DNA of 64,000 nt. Source: Clostridia bacterium (GTDB lineage: Bacteria; Bacillota; Clostridia; TANB77; CAG-508). Below are positions 8,890 through 17,981 of the stretch, piece by piece; position 1 is the stretch's first letter, and each line of letters opens with the position of its first letter. A program made the position numbers and the translations under genes. The stretch covers positions 52,977-116,976 of the forward strand of contig JAGAED010000005.1 of NCBI GenBank assembly GCA_017613275.1, given 5' to 3'. Below the pieces are notes generated by a model, which was given only the letters and a program-made list of their open reading frames with translations, did no database searches and was not told where the DNA came from.

Positions 8890-10475
8890 ATGGATACCCA
8901 AAATACTAGAATCGAAAAAAATTATGATAATAATTTAATTTATATCAAAACTTCCTACAATACTTTAATAAATAGTGATGTTGTGATTAGAGAGTTCATT
9001 TTAAATGCCAGAAATCAGCAATACAAGGCCTTTTTACTGTATATTGATGGTATGATTGACACTAATATCATGAATGATTTTGTTCTTAAACCTTTAATGC
9101 TCAAAAATCAAAGCAATTCTTTTGCTGGAGAACAAAAGCAGGTTGTTTCTGAAACAAAAATCAATAATGTAATTATTAGAAAAGTCAAAAAGTTTGATAT
9201 TACCGAATATTTAAAAAACTCTTTAATGCCCCAAAATAGTGTTAAAACTGAAGAATACTTTGAAAATGTTTTTTCTGGTGTAAATTCAGGAAATTGTGCC
9301 TTATTTGTGGATACATTAGATGTAGCTTTTAACATTGAAGTTAAAGGTTTTAAACAAAGAAGTATTGATGCTCCTAATAATGAAGTTGTAATCAAAGGCT
9401 CACAAGAAGCTTTTGTTGAAAACTTGAGAACTAATACGTCAATTTTAAGAAGAATTATAAATAATGAGAATCTAATTATAGAAAATGTGGAAGTTGGAAA
9501 AATTACCAAGACAAAATGTGGAATTTGCTATATGCAAAATATTACTAATTCTGATTTGATTGCAGAAGCAAAATTTAGAATAAATAATCTTGGAATCGAC
9601 TCTCTTCTTTCCTCTCGGTGAACTTGAGCAGCTGATTTCTGAAGAAAATGAATTGCGGTATTCCTGAAACAATGTCAACTGAAAGGCCTGATAAAGCATG
9701 CGATTTTTTACTACAAGGTAGAGTTGTTATTATTGTAAATGGCTCCCCTTATGCAATTATACTACCGGTAACTTTAATAGATTATATGACTTCCCCTGAA
9801 GACAAGAATTTGAAAACTAATTTTGCAAATTTTTTGCGATTATTACGTTTTATTGGTGCGTTTCTTACCCTCTTGCTCCCTGGTTTATATGTAGCAATTA
9901 CAAGCTTTCATGAAGAAATTTTACCAACTGAATTATTATTCTCTATTCTAGCTTCTAGAGAAAATGTTCCATTTCCAGTAATTTTTGAAATTTTGATAAT
10001 GGAAATTTCTTTTGAACTAATAAGAGAAGCCGGTTTACGAGTCCCTTCGCCCGTCGGACCAACAATTGGTATAGTTGGTGCTTTGGTTTTGGGACAAGCT
10101 GCTGTAAGTGCTGATATTGTGAGTCCAATTTTAATTATAATAGTTGCAATAACAGGTATTGCTTCTTTTACAATTCCAGATTTTGTTTTTGGATTTCATT
10201 TAAGATATTTCAGATTTGCATTTATTTTGCTTGGCTATATGGCTGGCTTTTTAGGAATTGGAATAGGTTTATTTGTTTATTTATCTATTTTATGCAGTTT
10301 AAATTCTTTTGGAATTCCATTAACTGTTCCAGTAGCTCCAAAAGTAAAATCAAAAGGGAATGGCTATTTCCTTTCGCCTATCTGGAAAAGAGAACACAGG
10401 GCAAGTTATATTTCTCCCAAACGCGATTCTGCTCAAGAGAAAATTTCTATGAAATGGAAAAACTTCTATAAATGA
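8890..10475 (+). CDS. gerAA: Spore germination receptor subunit GerA, needing two +1 frameshifts at CGG
   Basis: GerA-type proteins are the A subunit of the nutrient germinant receptor in the spore inner membrane. Conventional reading gives two open frames, 8890-9621 and 9648-10475. Skipping C9616 (TCT CGG T) and C9656 (TTG CGG T) yields one 527-residue protein, the normal family length: join 8890-9615, 9617-9655, 9657-10475. The 13 codons between the two shifts read GELEQLISEENEL, which fits the SGxxEQLI segment before the TERPDK motif. The N-terminal part is the soluble domain; the C-terminal part has the membrane helices and the PSPVGPTIGIVGALVLGQAAV signature. It heads gerA-gerB-gerC; gerB starts 16 nt downstream. 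It is a pseudogene only if CGG is read as Arg. Confidence 0.88.
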
Positions 10476-10491
10476 AAGGACTGAGAAGAAA

Positions 10492-11580
10492 ATGTCAAAT
10501 TCAAAAATAGGTACAACAGAAGCAGTTTTAATAATTTTAACAGTAATAATAAGCCACTCTATTCTTTCTCTCCCAAGAGATATGATAGTTAGAACACAGT
10601 CAGCAACAATTCTAAATATTATTTATATTACAATAATTTGCACACTTTTGGCATTATTAATTTCCAAGCTTTTTAAAAAGTTTGGAAATGCTGATATTTT
10701 AGATGTCTCCGAATATCTTGGTGGAAATCTTTTTAAACAGATAGTAGGAATTATTTTTATTTTTTATTATATGGTTAGTTCTGCTATTTTGCTAAGAAAT
10801 TTTTGTGAAGCACTTGGGCTTGTATATTTCCAAATGACACCTGTATTTTTCCTAATATTATTATTTGTAATTGGCTCATGTATTTCTAATAGGCTTGGCT
10901 TTAATGTTTCTTTAAGAGTAAATCTTTTAATATTACCAATAGCTCTTGTAAGTATAGTTGTTATATTTATAGCTAATTTTAAAAGTTTTGATATACAAAA
11001 GATATTCCCTATTTTAGGTGGTGGCTTTAAAGATACATTTGTTACTGGATTACTTAATATTTCAGCATTTGAAGGTTTAAAATATTTATATTTTATACCA
11101 CCATATTTAAAGGAACCTGAAAAATATAAAAAAATCTCTGTATTGTCAGCTATTTTGACGGGAACATATTTGATTTTGTGTGTTTCAATTATATTATTCA
11201 TATTTCCGTCATTTTTTACAACAAATGAAATAATGCCTCTTTACTCTGCTGCAAGGTATATCTCGTTTGGTAACTTTTTGCAAAGGCTTGAATCAATTTT
11301 TATGATGGTGTGGATTTTGTCATTTATAAGTTACTTAACAATTGCATTAAAATTCGCAATTAGCATTTTTCAGAAAATGACCAGAATTAAAAACACAAAA
11401 TCAATTGTAAATATATTTGGAATTTTAACAATAGCAATATCATTATTCCCCAAAAATCTAGCAGTATCAACATTTTTGGAAACAAAAATTTATAGTTATT
11501 TTTCTATAGCTGTCATTTTTATTTTTGGAATTGGCATTCTTATATTAGCTAATTTAAAGAAGCGAAAAGAAAGGATTTAA
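10492..11580 (+). CDS. gerAB: Spore germination receptor subunit GerB (APC-type membrane protein)
   Basis: This B subunit belongs to the APC transporter fold and forms part of the germinant-binding site in the spore inner membrane. The 362-residue protein has about ten hydrophobic helices. It starts SNSKIGTTEAVLIILTVIISHSILSLPRDM, close to the family pattern, and ends in a basic KKRKERI tail. The gene lies between gerA and gerC with 16-nt and 1-nt gaps and is surely cotranscribed. The reading frame is intact and contains no CGG codon. Confidence 0.93.
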   Translation: MSNSKIGTTEAVLIILTVIISHSILSLPRDMIVRTQSATILNIIYITIICTLLALLISKLFKKFGNADILDVSEYLGGNLFKQIVGIIFIFYYMVSSAILLRNFCEALGLVYFQMTPVFFLILLFVIGSCISNRLGFNVSLRVNLLILPIALVSIVVIFIANFKSFDIQKIFPILGGGFKDTFVTGLLNISAFEGLKYLYFIPPYLKEPEKYKKISVLSAILTGTYLILCVSIILFIFPSFFTTNEIMPLYSAARYISFGNFLQRLESIFMMVWILSFISYLTIALKFAISIFQKMTRIKNTKSIVNIFGILTIAISLFPKNLAVSTFLETKIYSYFSIAVIFIFGIGILILANLKKRKERI

Positions 11581-11581
11581 A

Positions 11582-12805
11582 ATGAAATATATATTTAAAA
11601 GAATTTTTATATTTGCTATAATTGTGCTTTTATTAGTAGCATTTTCTGGTTCTTATAAATCTTTAAGTATAGATAAATTAGCTTATGTTGTAGCTATTGG
11701 AATAGATAAATCTCCTTCGCAAGGCTATAATTTTAGCTTTCAATTCACTAATGTTACATCAAGTTCAGAATCTGGAACGGCCGAAAAAAGTCCTTCTATT
11801 GTAAATAATGTTGAAGCAAATTCAATAGGCTCTGCAATAAATTTAATGAACACTTACATTGGAAAAAGGATTAATTTGTCCCATTGTAAGGTCATAGTTT
11901 TTTCGGAAGAGGTTGCAATTGAAGGAATTTCTAAACATGTTTATACTTTAATGAATGACACTCAAATTCGACCATCTGCAAACATAGTTGTAAGCAAGTG
12001 TAACGCAAAATATTATATACAAAATTCCAAGCCAATTTTAGAAAATTTAATCACGAAATATTATGACATATTTGATTATTCAAGCAATTTTACGGGCTAT
12101 TCAGCTGATGCCACTATTGGAGATTTTTTAAACAAGCTGGAATGTGATACTTGTAACCCTGTCGCAATTTTAGGAGGAATGAACACAGAAAATATCTCTT
12201 ACCCAACAGATATAACAGAAAATCAATCTTCAAGTATAAAAGCAAATGAATCTACAATTTTCGGTAAGCGTGGTTCAGAAAACATCGGCCTTGCGGCTTT
12301 TAGAGATGACAAGCTTGTTGGCGAATTAAACGCCTCTGAGTGTATGGCTTTTTTGAATATGACAAACCAAGCTCAAGGATTTTTTTTAACAATCCCTGAT
12401 CCAGAAGTTGAAAATAATTATTTAGATATTTATATGTCCCCTAAAAAGCCTACAAAAATTTCTGTAAAAATAACAAATGGTACTCCATTTATAAAGCTAA
12501 ACTTTTATTTTTCTGGAAGAATTTATTCTATTGATGCTAATAGGCAATATCTTGATGAAAAAAAGTTGGAAGCAATTTCTTCTGTTTGCGATAGTTACTT
12601 GGAATCAGCTTTTTCGGATTATTTATATAAAACTTCCAAAGAATTAAAGTCTGATATAAATGAGTTTGGAAAGTATGCACTTTCTTTGTTTCTGACTACT
12701 AATGATTTTAATAATTATAATTGGAATGAAAATTATAAAGATGCTTTTTTTGATGTCGATGTCTCTAGTATAGTAGAATCTAGCATTTTACTGACTGAAA
12801 CTTAA
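11582..12805 (+). CDS. gerAC: Spore germination receptor subunit GerC (lipoprotein-type)
   Basis: The C subunit is normally a lipoprotein on the outer face of the spore inner membrane. The 407-residue protein begins with a hydrophobic export segment (IFIFAIIVLLLVAFSGSYKSL). I do not see the usual lipobox cysteine: the expected position reads FSGSY, so anchoring may be by the uncleaved signal. The family features DKLAYVVAIGID and a long GerAC C-terminal domain are present. It is the last gene of the operon, followed by copy 4 of the AGTGTCCC repeat. Confidence 0.88.
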   Translation: MKYIFKRIFIFAIIVLLLVAFSGSYKSLSIDKLAYVVAIGIDKSPSQGYNFSFQFTNVTSSSESGTAEKSPSIVNNVEANSIGSAINLMNTYIGKRINLSHCKVIVFSEEVAIEGISKHVYTLMNDTQIRPSANIVVSKCNAKYYIQNSKPILENLITKYYDIFDYSSNFTGYSADATIGDFLNKLECDTCNPVAILGGMNTENISYPTDITENQSSSIKANESTIFGKRGSENIGLAAFRDDKLVGELNASECMAFLNMTNQAQGFFLTIPDPEVENNYLDIYMSPKKPTKISVKITNGTPFIKLNFYFSGRIYSIDANRQYLDEKKLEAISSVCDSYLESAFSDYLYKTSKELKSDINEFGKYALSLFLTTNDFNNYNWNENYKDAFFDVDVSSIVESSILLTET

Positions 12806-12808
12806 AAA

Positions 12809-12836
12809 TCTTGTTTTTTGGGAGTGTCCCAAAAAT
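12809..12836. repeat. AGTGTCCC-core intergenic hairpin, copy 4
   Basis: CTTGTTTTTTGGGAGTGTCCC is followed by AAAAATCC. It lies between the convergent gerC and valS genes and is a likely terminator for gerABC. Confidence 0.7.
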
Positions 12837-12852
12837 CCTCCACAAAAGCCGT

Positions 12853-12880
12853 AAAAAGAGGAGCTTTGCCCCTCCTCTTT
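12853..12880 (-). terminator. Intrinsic terminator of valS
   Basis: On the minus strand a GC-rich AAAGAGGAG stem and its complement are followed by a T-run immediately after the valS stop. Confidence 0.85.
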
Positions 12881-15556
12881 CTACATATTTGCTAGTTTTT
12901 CATCGATGTCAGCTAAGATTGCTTTGTATTCTTCAAATTTCTTTCTTTGTTCATTTACAACTTTTTCAGGTGCTTTGTCTACAAATCCTGGTTTGGTTAG
13001 TATTGCTTCTACTTTTGCAGCTTCTTCTTCTATTTTTGCTTTTTTAGTAAGTAATCTTTCTTTCTCAGCTTCAAAATCTACTAAACCTTCAAATGGAATG
13101 TATAATTCTATATCATCTTTCATTATTTTTATAGCATTTTCTTTTATTCCATCTTTGTTGTTTTGTATTTTTATTTCACTACCAAATCCAAGTTTTAATA
13201 TAAAGTCTTTTGCTTCGCTTATTTGTTCACCGTTTTCTGTTACAAATATTAACTCAGATTTTCTTGATGGGTGTATATTCATGTTTGCTCTAACATTTCT
13301 TATTTGAGTTATTACATCTTTTATTTTTTCCATGAATTCTTCTTCTTTTCCATATCCCATGTCTGGCATAGCCATTGGGAAGTTTGAAACCATTATATCA
13401 TTTGGATCAGAAACCATTGCACTATATATTTTTGATGTTATGAATGGCATAAATGGATGTAATAGTTTTATAACATTTGTAAATACATTTAATAGTGAAA
13501 AACAAACTCTTACTTTTTCTTCTTCGTTTTCGCTATATAGTCTTGGTTTTACAATTTCTATATACCAATCGCAGAATTCGTTCCATGCAAATGTATAAAT
13601 TTTGTCTAATGCAATTCCAAGTTCATAGTTTTCTAAGTTTTTAGTAACTTCTTTTATTAATTCATTGCATTTTGAAATAATCCATTTGTCTTCTATTCTT
13701 AGAGCATCATCATTTAATTTATTTGTTTCTGCATTTATGTTTTTCATAAAGAATTCTTTTATTTTTTCTTCTTCAACAAGTGAATTTAATATGAATTTTG
13801 ATGCATTCCAAATTTTGTTTGCAAAGTTTGATGCTTGTTCTAGCTTTTCTTCCATAAATCTAATGTCATTTCCCATTGTTGTTCCAGATATTACAGAAAA
13901 TCTTAATGCATCTGCACCATATTTTTCTATTATATCTATTGGGTCTACACCATTTCCAAGTGTTTTAGACATTTTTCTTCCTTGACTGTCTCTAACCAAA
14001 CCATGAATTACAACATCTTTGAATGGTGGTACATCTGTAAACTCTAAGCCTTGTGTCATCATTCTTGATACCCAGAATGTTATAATATCAAATCCTGTAA
14101 CTAATACATTTGTTGGATAGAATGTTTTGTAATCTTCAGTTTCTGTGTTTGGCCAACCTAATGTTGAGAATGGCCATAATGCTGAACTGAACCATGTGTC
14201 CAATGTGTCTTCATCTTGATGTAGATGTGTACTTCCACATTTTGGACATTTTTCAGGTTGTGTTTTTGAAACAATTATTTCTCCACATTCTTCGCAATAA
14301 TATGCTGGTATTCTATGTCCCCACCATAATTGACGTGATATACACCAGTCTTGAATATTATCTAACCAATTGAAATATTGTTTTTCATATCTTTTTGGTA
14401 CAAAATTCATTTCACCATTTCTAACACTATCAGCTGCTCTTTTAGCCATGTCTTTCATATTTACAAACCATTGTGTAGAAATCTTTGGTTCTATTGTGTG
14501 TTTACATCTTTCACATTTTGCTACATTGTGAGTATAATCTTCTTCTTTTACTAATGCTCCTGTTTCTTTTAGTTTTTCTACTATTAATTTACGAGCTTCT
14601 AGTAAATCCATTCCTTTATATTCTGGAACTAGATTTCCCATTTTAAAGTTTTCATCAAATACTTCAATTATTTCTAAGTTATGTCTTAATCCAGCTTGAT
14701 AGTCGTTCATATCATGTGCAGGAGTTATTTTAACACAACCTGTTCCAAATTCTTTTTCAACAAAGTCATCTGCTATTATTGGAATTTCTTTGTTCATAAT
14801 TGGTAGGATACATGTTCTTCCAACTAAATCTTTATATCTTTCATCTTCTGGATGTACTGCAACTGCTGTATCTCCAAGCATTGTTTCTGGTCTTGTTGTT
14901 GCAACAACTATGTATTGGTCTTCTGTTCCAGAAATTTTGTATCTTATATGCCATAAATGTGAAGGTTCTTCTTTGTATTCAACTTCTGCATCTGAAATTG
15001 ATGTATTACAGCTTGTACACCAGTTTACCATTCTTTTACCTTTGTATATTAAACCTTTTTCATATAGTTTAATAAATTGCTCAAGAACGGCGTCACTCAT
15101 ACCTTCATCCATTGTGAATCTATTTCTTTCCCAATCGCATGAACAACCAAGCATTCTTTGTTGTTTTTGAATTATTCCACCATATTCATGTGTCCAATCC
15201 CATGTTGCTTCCAAGAATTTTTCTCTTCCTACATCTTGCTTTCTTTTACCTTCAGCTGCTAATTTTTGAACAACTTTCATTTCTGTTGAAATTGCAGCAT
15301 GATCTGAACCTGGAAGCCATAATGTATTATATCCTTGCATTCTTTTGAATCTTATTAAAATATCTTGAATTGTTCCATCCAATGCATGCCCCATATGTAG
15401 TTTTCCTGTAACATTTGGAGGTGGCATCATTATACAAAATGCTTCTTTTGTTTTGTCCATACTTGGTTTAAAGTATCCATTTTCCTCCCATTTTTTATAC
15501 AATTCTCCTTCAAATTCTTGTGGATTATATTTTCCTTCTAATTGTTCTTTACTCAT
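12881..15556 (-). CDS. valS: Valyl-tRNA synthetase
   Basis: This class I synthetase charges tRNA-Val and edits misacylated tRNA-Thr. The 891-residue protein has the HIGH-type signature PPNVTGKLHMGHAL near residue 48. The editing domain follows (TTRPETMLGDTAVAVHP). The KMSKS-type loop is GRKMSKTLGNGVDPID. The anticodon-binding helix bundle and a C-terminal coiled coil (EKERLLTKKAKIEEEAAKVEA) complete it. AGGGAGG precedes the start. It lies 12 nt downstream of an aldose-epimerase gene, and both follow a T-box leader. Confidence 0.97.
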   Translation of the reverse strand: MSKEQLEGKYNPQEFEGELYKKWEENGYFKPSMDKTKEAFCIMMPPPNVTGKLHMGHALDGTIQDILIRFKRMQGYNTLWLPGSDHAAISTEMKVVQKLAAEGKRKQDVGREKFLEATWDWTHEYGGIIQKQQRMLGCSCDWERNRFTMDEGMSDAVLEQFIKLYEKGLIYKGKRMVNWCTSCNTSISDAEVEYKEEPSHLWHIRYKISGTEDQYIVVATTRPETMLGDTAVAVHPEDERYKDLVGRTCILPIMNKEIPIIADDFVEKEFGTGCVKITPAHDMNDYQAGLRHNLEIIEVFDENFKMGNLVPEYKGMDLLEARKLIVEKLKETGALVKEEDYTHNVAKCERCKHTIEPKISTQWFVNMKDMAKRAADSVRNGEMNFVPKRYEKQYFNWLDNIQDWCISRQLWWGHRIPAYYCEECGEIIVSKTQPEKCPKCGSTHLHQDEDTLDTWFSSALWPFSTLGWPNTETEDYKTFYPTNVLVTGFDIITFWVSRMMTQGLEFTDVPPFKDVVIHGLVRDSQGRKMSKTLGNGVDPIDIIEKYGADALRFSVISGTTMGNDIRFMEEKLEQASNFANKIWNASKFILNSLVEEEKIKEFFMKNINAETNKLNDDALRIEDKWIISKCNELIKEVTKNLENYELGIALDKIYTFAWNEFCDWYIEIVKPRLYSENEEEKVRVCFSLLNVFTNVIKLLHPFMPFITSKIYSAMVSDPNDIMVSNFPMAMPDMGYGKEEEFMEKIKDVITQIRNVRANMNIHPSRKSELIFVTENGEQISEAKDFILKLGFGSEIKIQNNKDGIKENAIKIMKDDIELYIPFEGLVDFEAEKERLLTKKAKIEEEAAKVEAILTKPGFVDKAPEKVVNEQRKKFEEYKAILADIDEKLANM

Positions 15557-15568
15557 TTTTCTTCCTCC

Positions 15569-16411
15569 CTAATAAAAAATAACTTTATATTTGCATGTAA
15601 ATTTTTCATCTTTTTTTAGTTTTAATATGTTCTCTTTTTCACTAAAAACTCCATTTGATTTAACACTATCTGTGTGATTTTGCCATGGTTCTATGCAGAC
15701 AAATGGTGCTCCTTTTTTTGACCATATTGCTAAATATGGAAAGCCCTTAAAGTTGAATTCTAATTCTGTTTTATTTGCTTTTTTATTTTTTAACATAACC
15801 TTATTTGAGCTAATTTTTTTCATAATTATAGCATCTTCGTTGAAAATGTCTTTATTTAGCTTTATTTTATTATCTTCTAGAATTGAAGTTATAGTTTCTG
15901 TTTTAATTAATCCATCTTGCAATTTATAAAATTCAATATTTGTTTCATTATCTCCAAATTCTAATTCATAATTTCCACTACTATAATCACAAATAAATGC
16001 TGGATGTCCACCCAGTCCAAATAGCATTTCTCTATCATCTTTGTTTATAACAGTATACTGAGTTGTTAGTTCATTTTCTTTTACCATATATTCTACATAT
16101 AATTCAAATTCAAATGGATATTTTTTTAGAGTTTCCGAATTTGATTCTAATAAATATTTATTATTTCCTAAGTCCTTAAAATCCATATCTCTAGCAAAAC
16201 CATGTTGTGTCATCTCATAAATGTTTCCATTTATTTGAGTTTTATTATCTTTTAGTTTACCAACAATTGGAAATAGTATTGGCGCATGTCTTCCCCAATA
16301 TGGCTTTCCATTTTCATCTAATATCTCATTTCCTTGATGCAATTTTTCTATACCATTTAATTTTATACTAGTTAATTCTGCACCATGTTTAGTGCTTTTA
16401 ATTTCTAACAT
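15569..16411 (-). CDS. Aldose 1-epimerase family protein (GalM/LacX-like)
   Basis: The 280-residue protein belongs to the galactose mutarotase-like fold, which interconverts sugar anomers. Recognisable segments are KHGAELTSIK at the N-terminus, YWGRHAPILFPIVGKLKD, MTQHGFARDMDF with the catalytic-type His, GLGGHPAF near residue 145, and a C-terminal FVCIEPWQNHTDS. It resembles the LacX-type branch more than classical GalM. It is the first gene after a T-box leader and is followed at once by valS, so a sugar-epimerase gene appears to be under tRNA-Val control. GAGGAG supports the start. Confidence 0.85.
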   Translation of the reverse strand: MLEIKSTKHGAELTSIKLNGIEKLHQGNEILDENGKPYWGRHAPILFPIVGKLKDNKTQINGNIYEMTQHGFARDMDFKDLGNNKYLLESNSETLKKYPFEFELYVEYMVKENELTTQYTVINKDDREMLFGLGGHPAFICDYSSGNYELEFGDNETNIEFYKLQDGLIKTETITSILEDNKIKLNKDIFNEDAIIMKKISSNKVMLKNKKANKTELEFNFKGFPYLAIWSKKGAPFVCIEPWQNHTDSVKSNGVFSEKENILKLKKDEKFTCKYKVIFY

Positions 16412-16464
16412 GAACTTTTTCTCCTCTCTAGCTAGCTGTTAACGATTTTTCCATTACAAAATAA

Positions 16465-16712
16465 ATCAAAAAAGCCTTGCCCTACAATAAGGGCAAGACT
16501 AATATCTTACGGTACCACCTTAATTAATGTTTATAAAACATTTTCTCATTTTAGCTTTTAACGCAGCCAACGCGAATATATCTACTACTATTTCAATATA
16601 CCAACTCCAAAGCTACCTTCAGTTTACCTATTGTTTTAGAAGCTTTCAGCCCATGGCTTCTATTCTCTTTTAAACTAGTATAAACTTACTCCTCTTTTTC
16701 TAAGTTTTTATT
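16465..16712 (-). promoter_or_regulatory. T-box leader, valine type, before the epimerase-valS operon
   Basis: Read on the minus strand, the leader has a stem I region starting AGAGGAGTAAG and a T-box sequence AAGGTGGTACCGTAAG (16505-16520). It ends in a strong terminator, GTCTTGCCC...GGGCAAGGC then T6 (16467-16499). The base order TGAA-G-GTA-GC in the 3' side of stem I suggests GTA (Val) as specifier. The same geometry in the thrS leader gives a Thr codon. Uncharged tRNA-Val would stabilise the antiterminator. Confidence 0.88.
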
Positions 16713-16828
16713 TTCTATATTTTATATATTTTATATATTATTACATGTTTTATGAAAAAAATCAAGTAATTTGTTAATTTTTTTCAAATTTATTGCTAAA
16801 TGACATTATTCTACAAATTTCGCATAGG

Positions 16829-16857
16829 TTGACAGTGCTATATTTATGTGCTATAAT
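16829..16857 (+). promoter_or_regulatory. Consensus sigma-A promoter for the 87-residue unknown gene
   Basis: A perfect TTGACA, a 17-bp spacer and a perfect TATAAT give a leader of about 80 nt before the start at 16943. It is among the few exact consensus promoters in the window. Confidence 0.85.
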
Positions 16858-16942
16858 TTAATAACGTTTTAATTATAAACCTCGAGTAGACACCAACAAA
16901 CCCAGACAGAAGAAAATCATTTTGATTGGAGGTAACACCACA

Positions 16943-17206
16943 ATGGAAGATATAAGAATTGTAACTTCCCGAAAAGGACTTCGTTTCATGATTCAACAGT
17001 ATCAAAACTATGTTTACATTGGTTTAGAAAATTATACGCCATCATGGGTAGGTCAAGTTCACGTCTATGAAGCCGTGAAACATTTAGGCCTAGAAAATAA
17101 TGGCAAGTTTTTCGTTCTAGGCGGTGTAAACTCAATTGTTTTTAAAATGGGAAATCATTCGATTTCTGAGATTGAGGATGCTTTAAAGAGTTATACGAAA
17201 TATTAA
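16943..17206 (+). CDS. Small protein of unknown function with a consensus promoter
   Basis: I do not recognise this 87-residue soluble protein. It begins MEDIRIVTSRKGLRFMIQQY and ends in a predicted helix (ISEIEDALKSYTKY). TTGGAGG lies upstream of the ATG at 16943; an alternative TTG at 16922 lacks a site. It has no signal peptide or membrane segment. A consensus promoter, a strong ribosome-binding site and a good terminator make it a well-expressed single gene. Its slightly richer codon use differs from its neighbours, which may indicate transfer, but I cannot show that. Confidence 0.75.
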   Translation: MEDIRIVTSRKGLRFMIQQYQNYVYIGLENYTPSWVGQVHVYEAVKHLGLENNGKFFVLGGVNSIVFKMGNHSISEIEDALKSYTKY

Positions 17207-17220
17207 ATCCTTTTTTCGTA

Positions 17221-17260
17221 GAAAGGGCTCTTATAGAAATATAAGAGTCCTTGTTTTTTA
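17221..17260 (+). terminator. Intrinsic terminator of the 87-residue gene
   Basis: GGGCTCTTATA and TATAAGAGTCC form a stem around GAAA, followed by a T-run. Confidence 0.85.
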
Positions 17261-17266
17261 TTTGAT

Positions 17267-17301
17267 ATAAAAAAACCTAAGTAGTAACTTAGGTTTTTAG
17301 T
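17267..17301 (-). terminator. Intrinsic terminator of the secreted Thr/Asn-rich protein gene
   Basis: AAAAACCTAAGT and its complement form a stem around AGTA with a T-run on the minus strand. Confidence 0.85.
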
Positions 17302-17304
17302 TTA

Positions 17305-17760
17305 TTAAATATTTTTATATTCGTTATTTTTTTTGTAAGCATATACTGCAGATATTGCTAATACTACAATTAATACCATTGGTATTGAATCTTCTATACC
17401 AGCTTTTGATATTGTTTCTGGTGTGTTTGTATTGTTTGTTGTATTATTATCATATACACTTGTATTTCCTGTTGTATTATTATCATTTTTAGTTGTTGTA
17501 ACATTTTCAACAGTTAATGTATTATCACTTGTTGATGGAACTGATGTATTTTGTGCTCTTGTGCTTGATGGTTGGTTATTGTCAGTTAAAATTGTAGATG
17601 TATCTTCATCTGTAGAAGTAGATGTTTCTGTATCATCTTCATCACCAAAAAGTGCATCTAGAGAAATGTCGTCATCTGCAGCAAATACACTTGTTGAGAA
17701 TATCAACATCATTCCTAACATTATAACTAATATTGTTTTAATTAATTTTGATTTATTCAT
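17305..17760 (-). CDS. Secreted Asp/Thr/Asn-rich protein with a C-terminal membrane anchor
   Basis: The 151-residue protein has a classical signal peptide (KSKLIKTILVIMLGMMLIFS, cleavage near VFA-ADDD). An acidic, then Ser/Thr/Asn-rich low-complexity linker follows. The C-terminus is a hydrophobic helix (PMVLIVVLAISAVYAYKK) with a positive tail. The residues before the helix, TISKAGIEDS, resemble a divergent cell-wall sorting signal, but there is no LPxTG. GGAG supports the start at 17760. It is probably a cell-surface protein; its function is unknown. Confidence 0.8.
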   Translation of the reverse strand: MNKSKLIKTILVIMLGMMLIFSTSVFAADDDISLDALFGDEDDTETSTSTDEDTSTILTDNNQPSSTRAQNTSVPSTSDNTLTVENVTTTKNDNNTTGNTSVYDNNTTNNTNTPETISKAGIEDSIPMVLIVVLAISAVYAYKKNNEYKNI

Positions 17761-17981
17761 AATAATTTCTCCTTTTTTCTCATATATTTCTATTATTATT
17801 CTTTCGCCCAATATTATACCATACAGAATTGGCAATTTCAAGCATTTTTTAGAAATATACATATTTTCTTTTGATTCCTATATCTTTATTTTAAACTTTT
17901 ATTGTTTTTTAGTCAAGCTTTTTGTTCGTTTTTATATATTACTTTTTTATTTCATTTTTATTACAAAAATATTACATTTTT

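Noticed and set aside
8890..10475. gerA as a plain pseudogene
   Set aside because: Both lesions follow the CGG +1 rule found in four other genes, and the linking peptide fits the family. gerB and gerC are intact.
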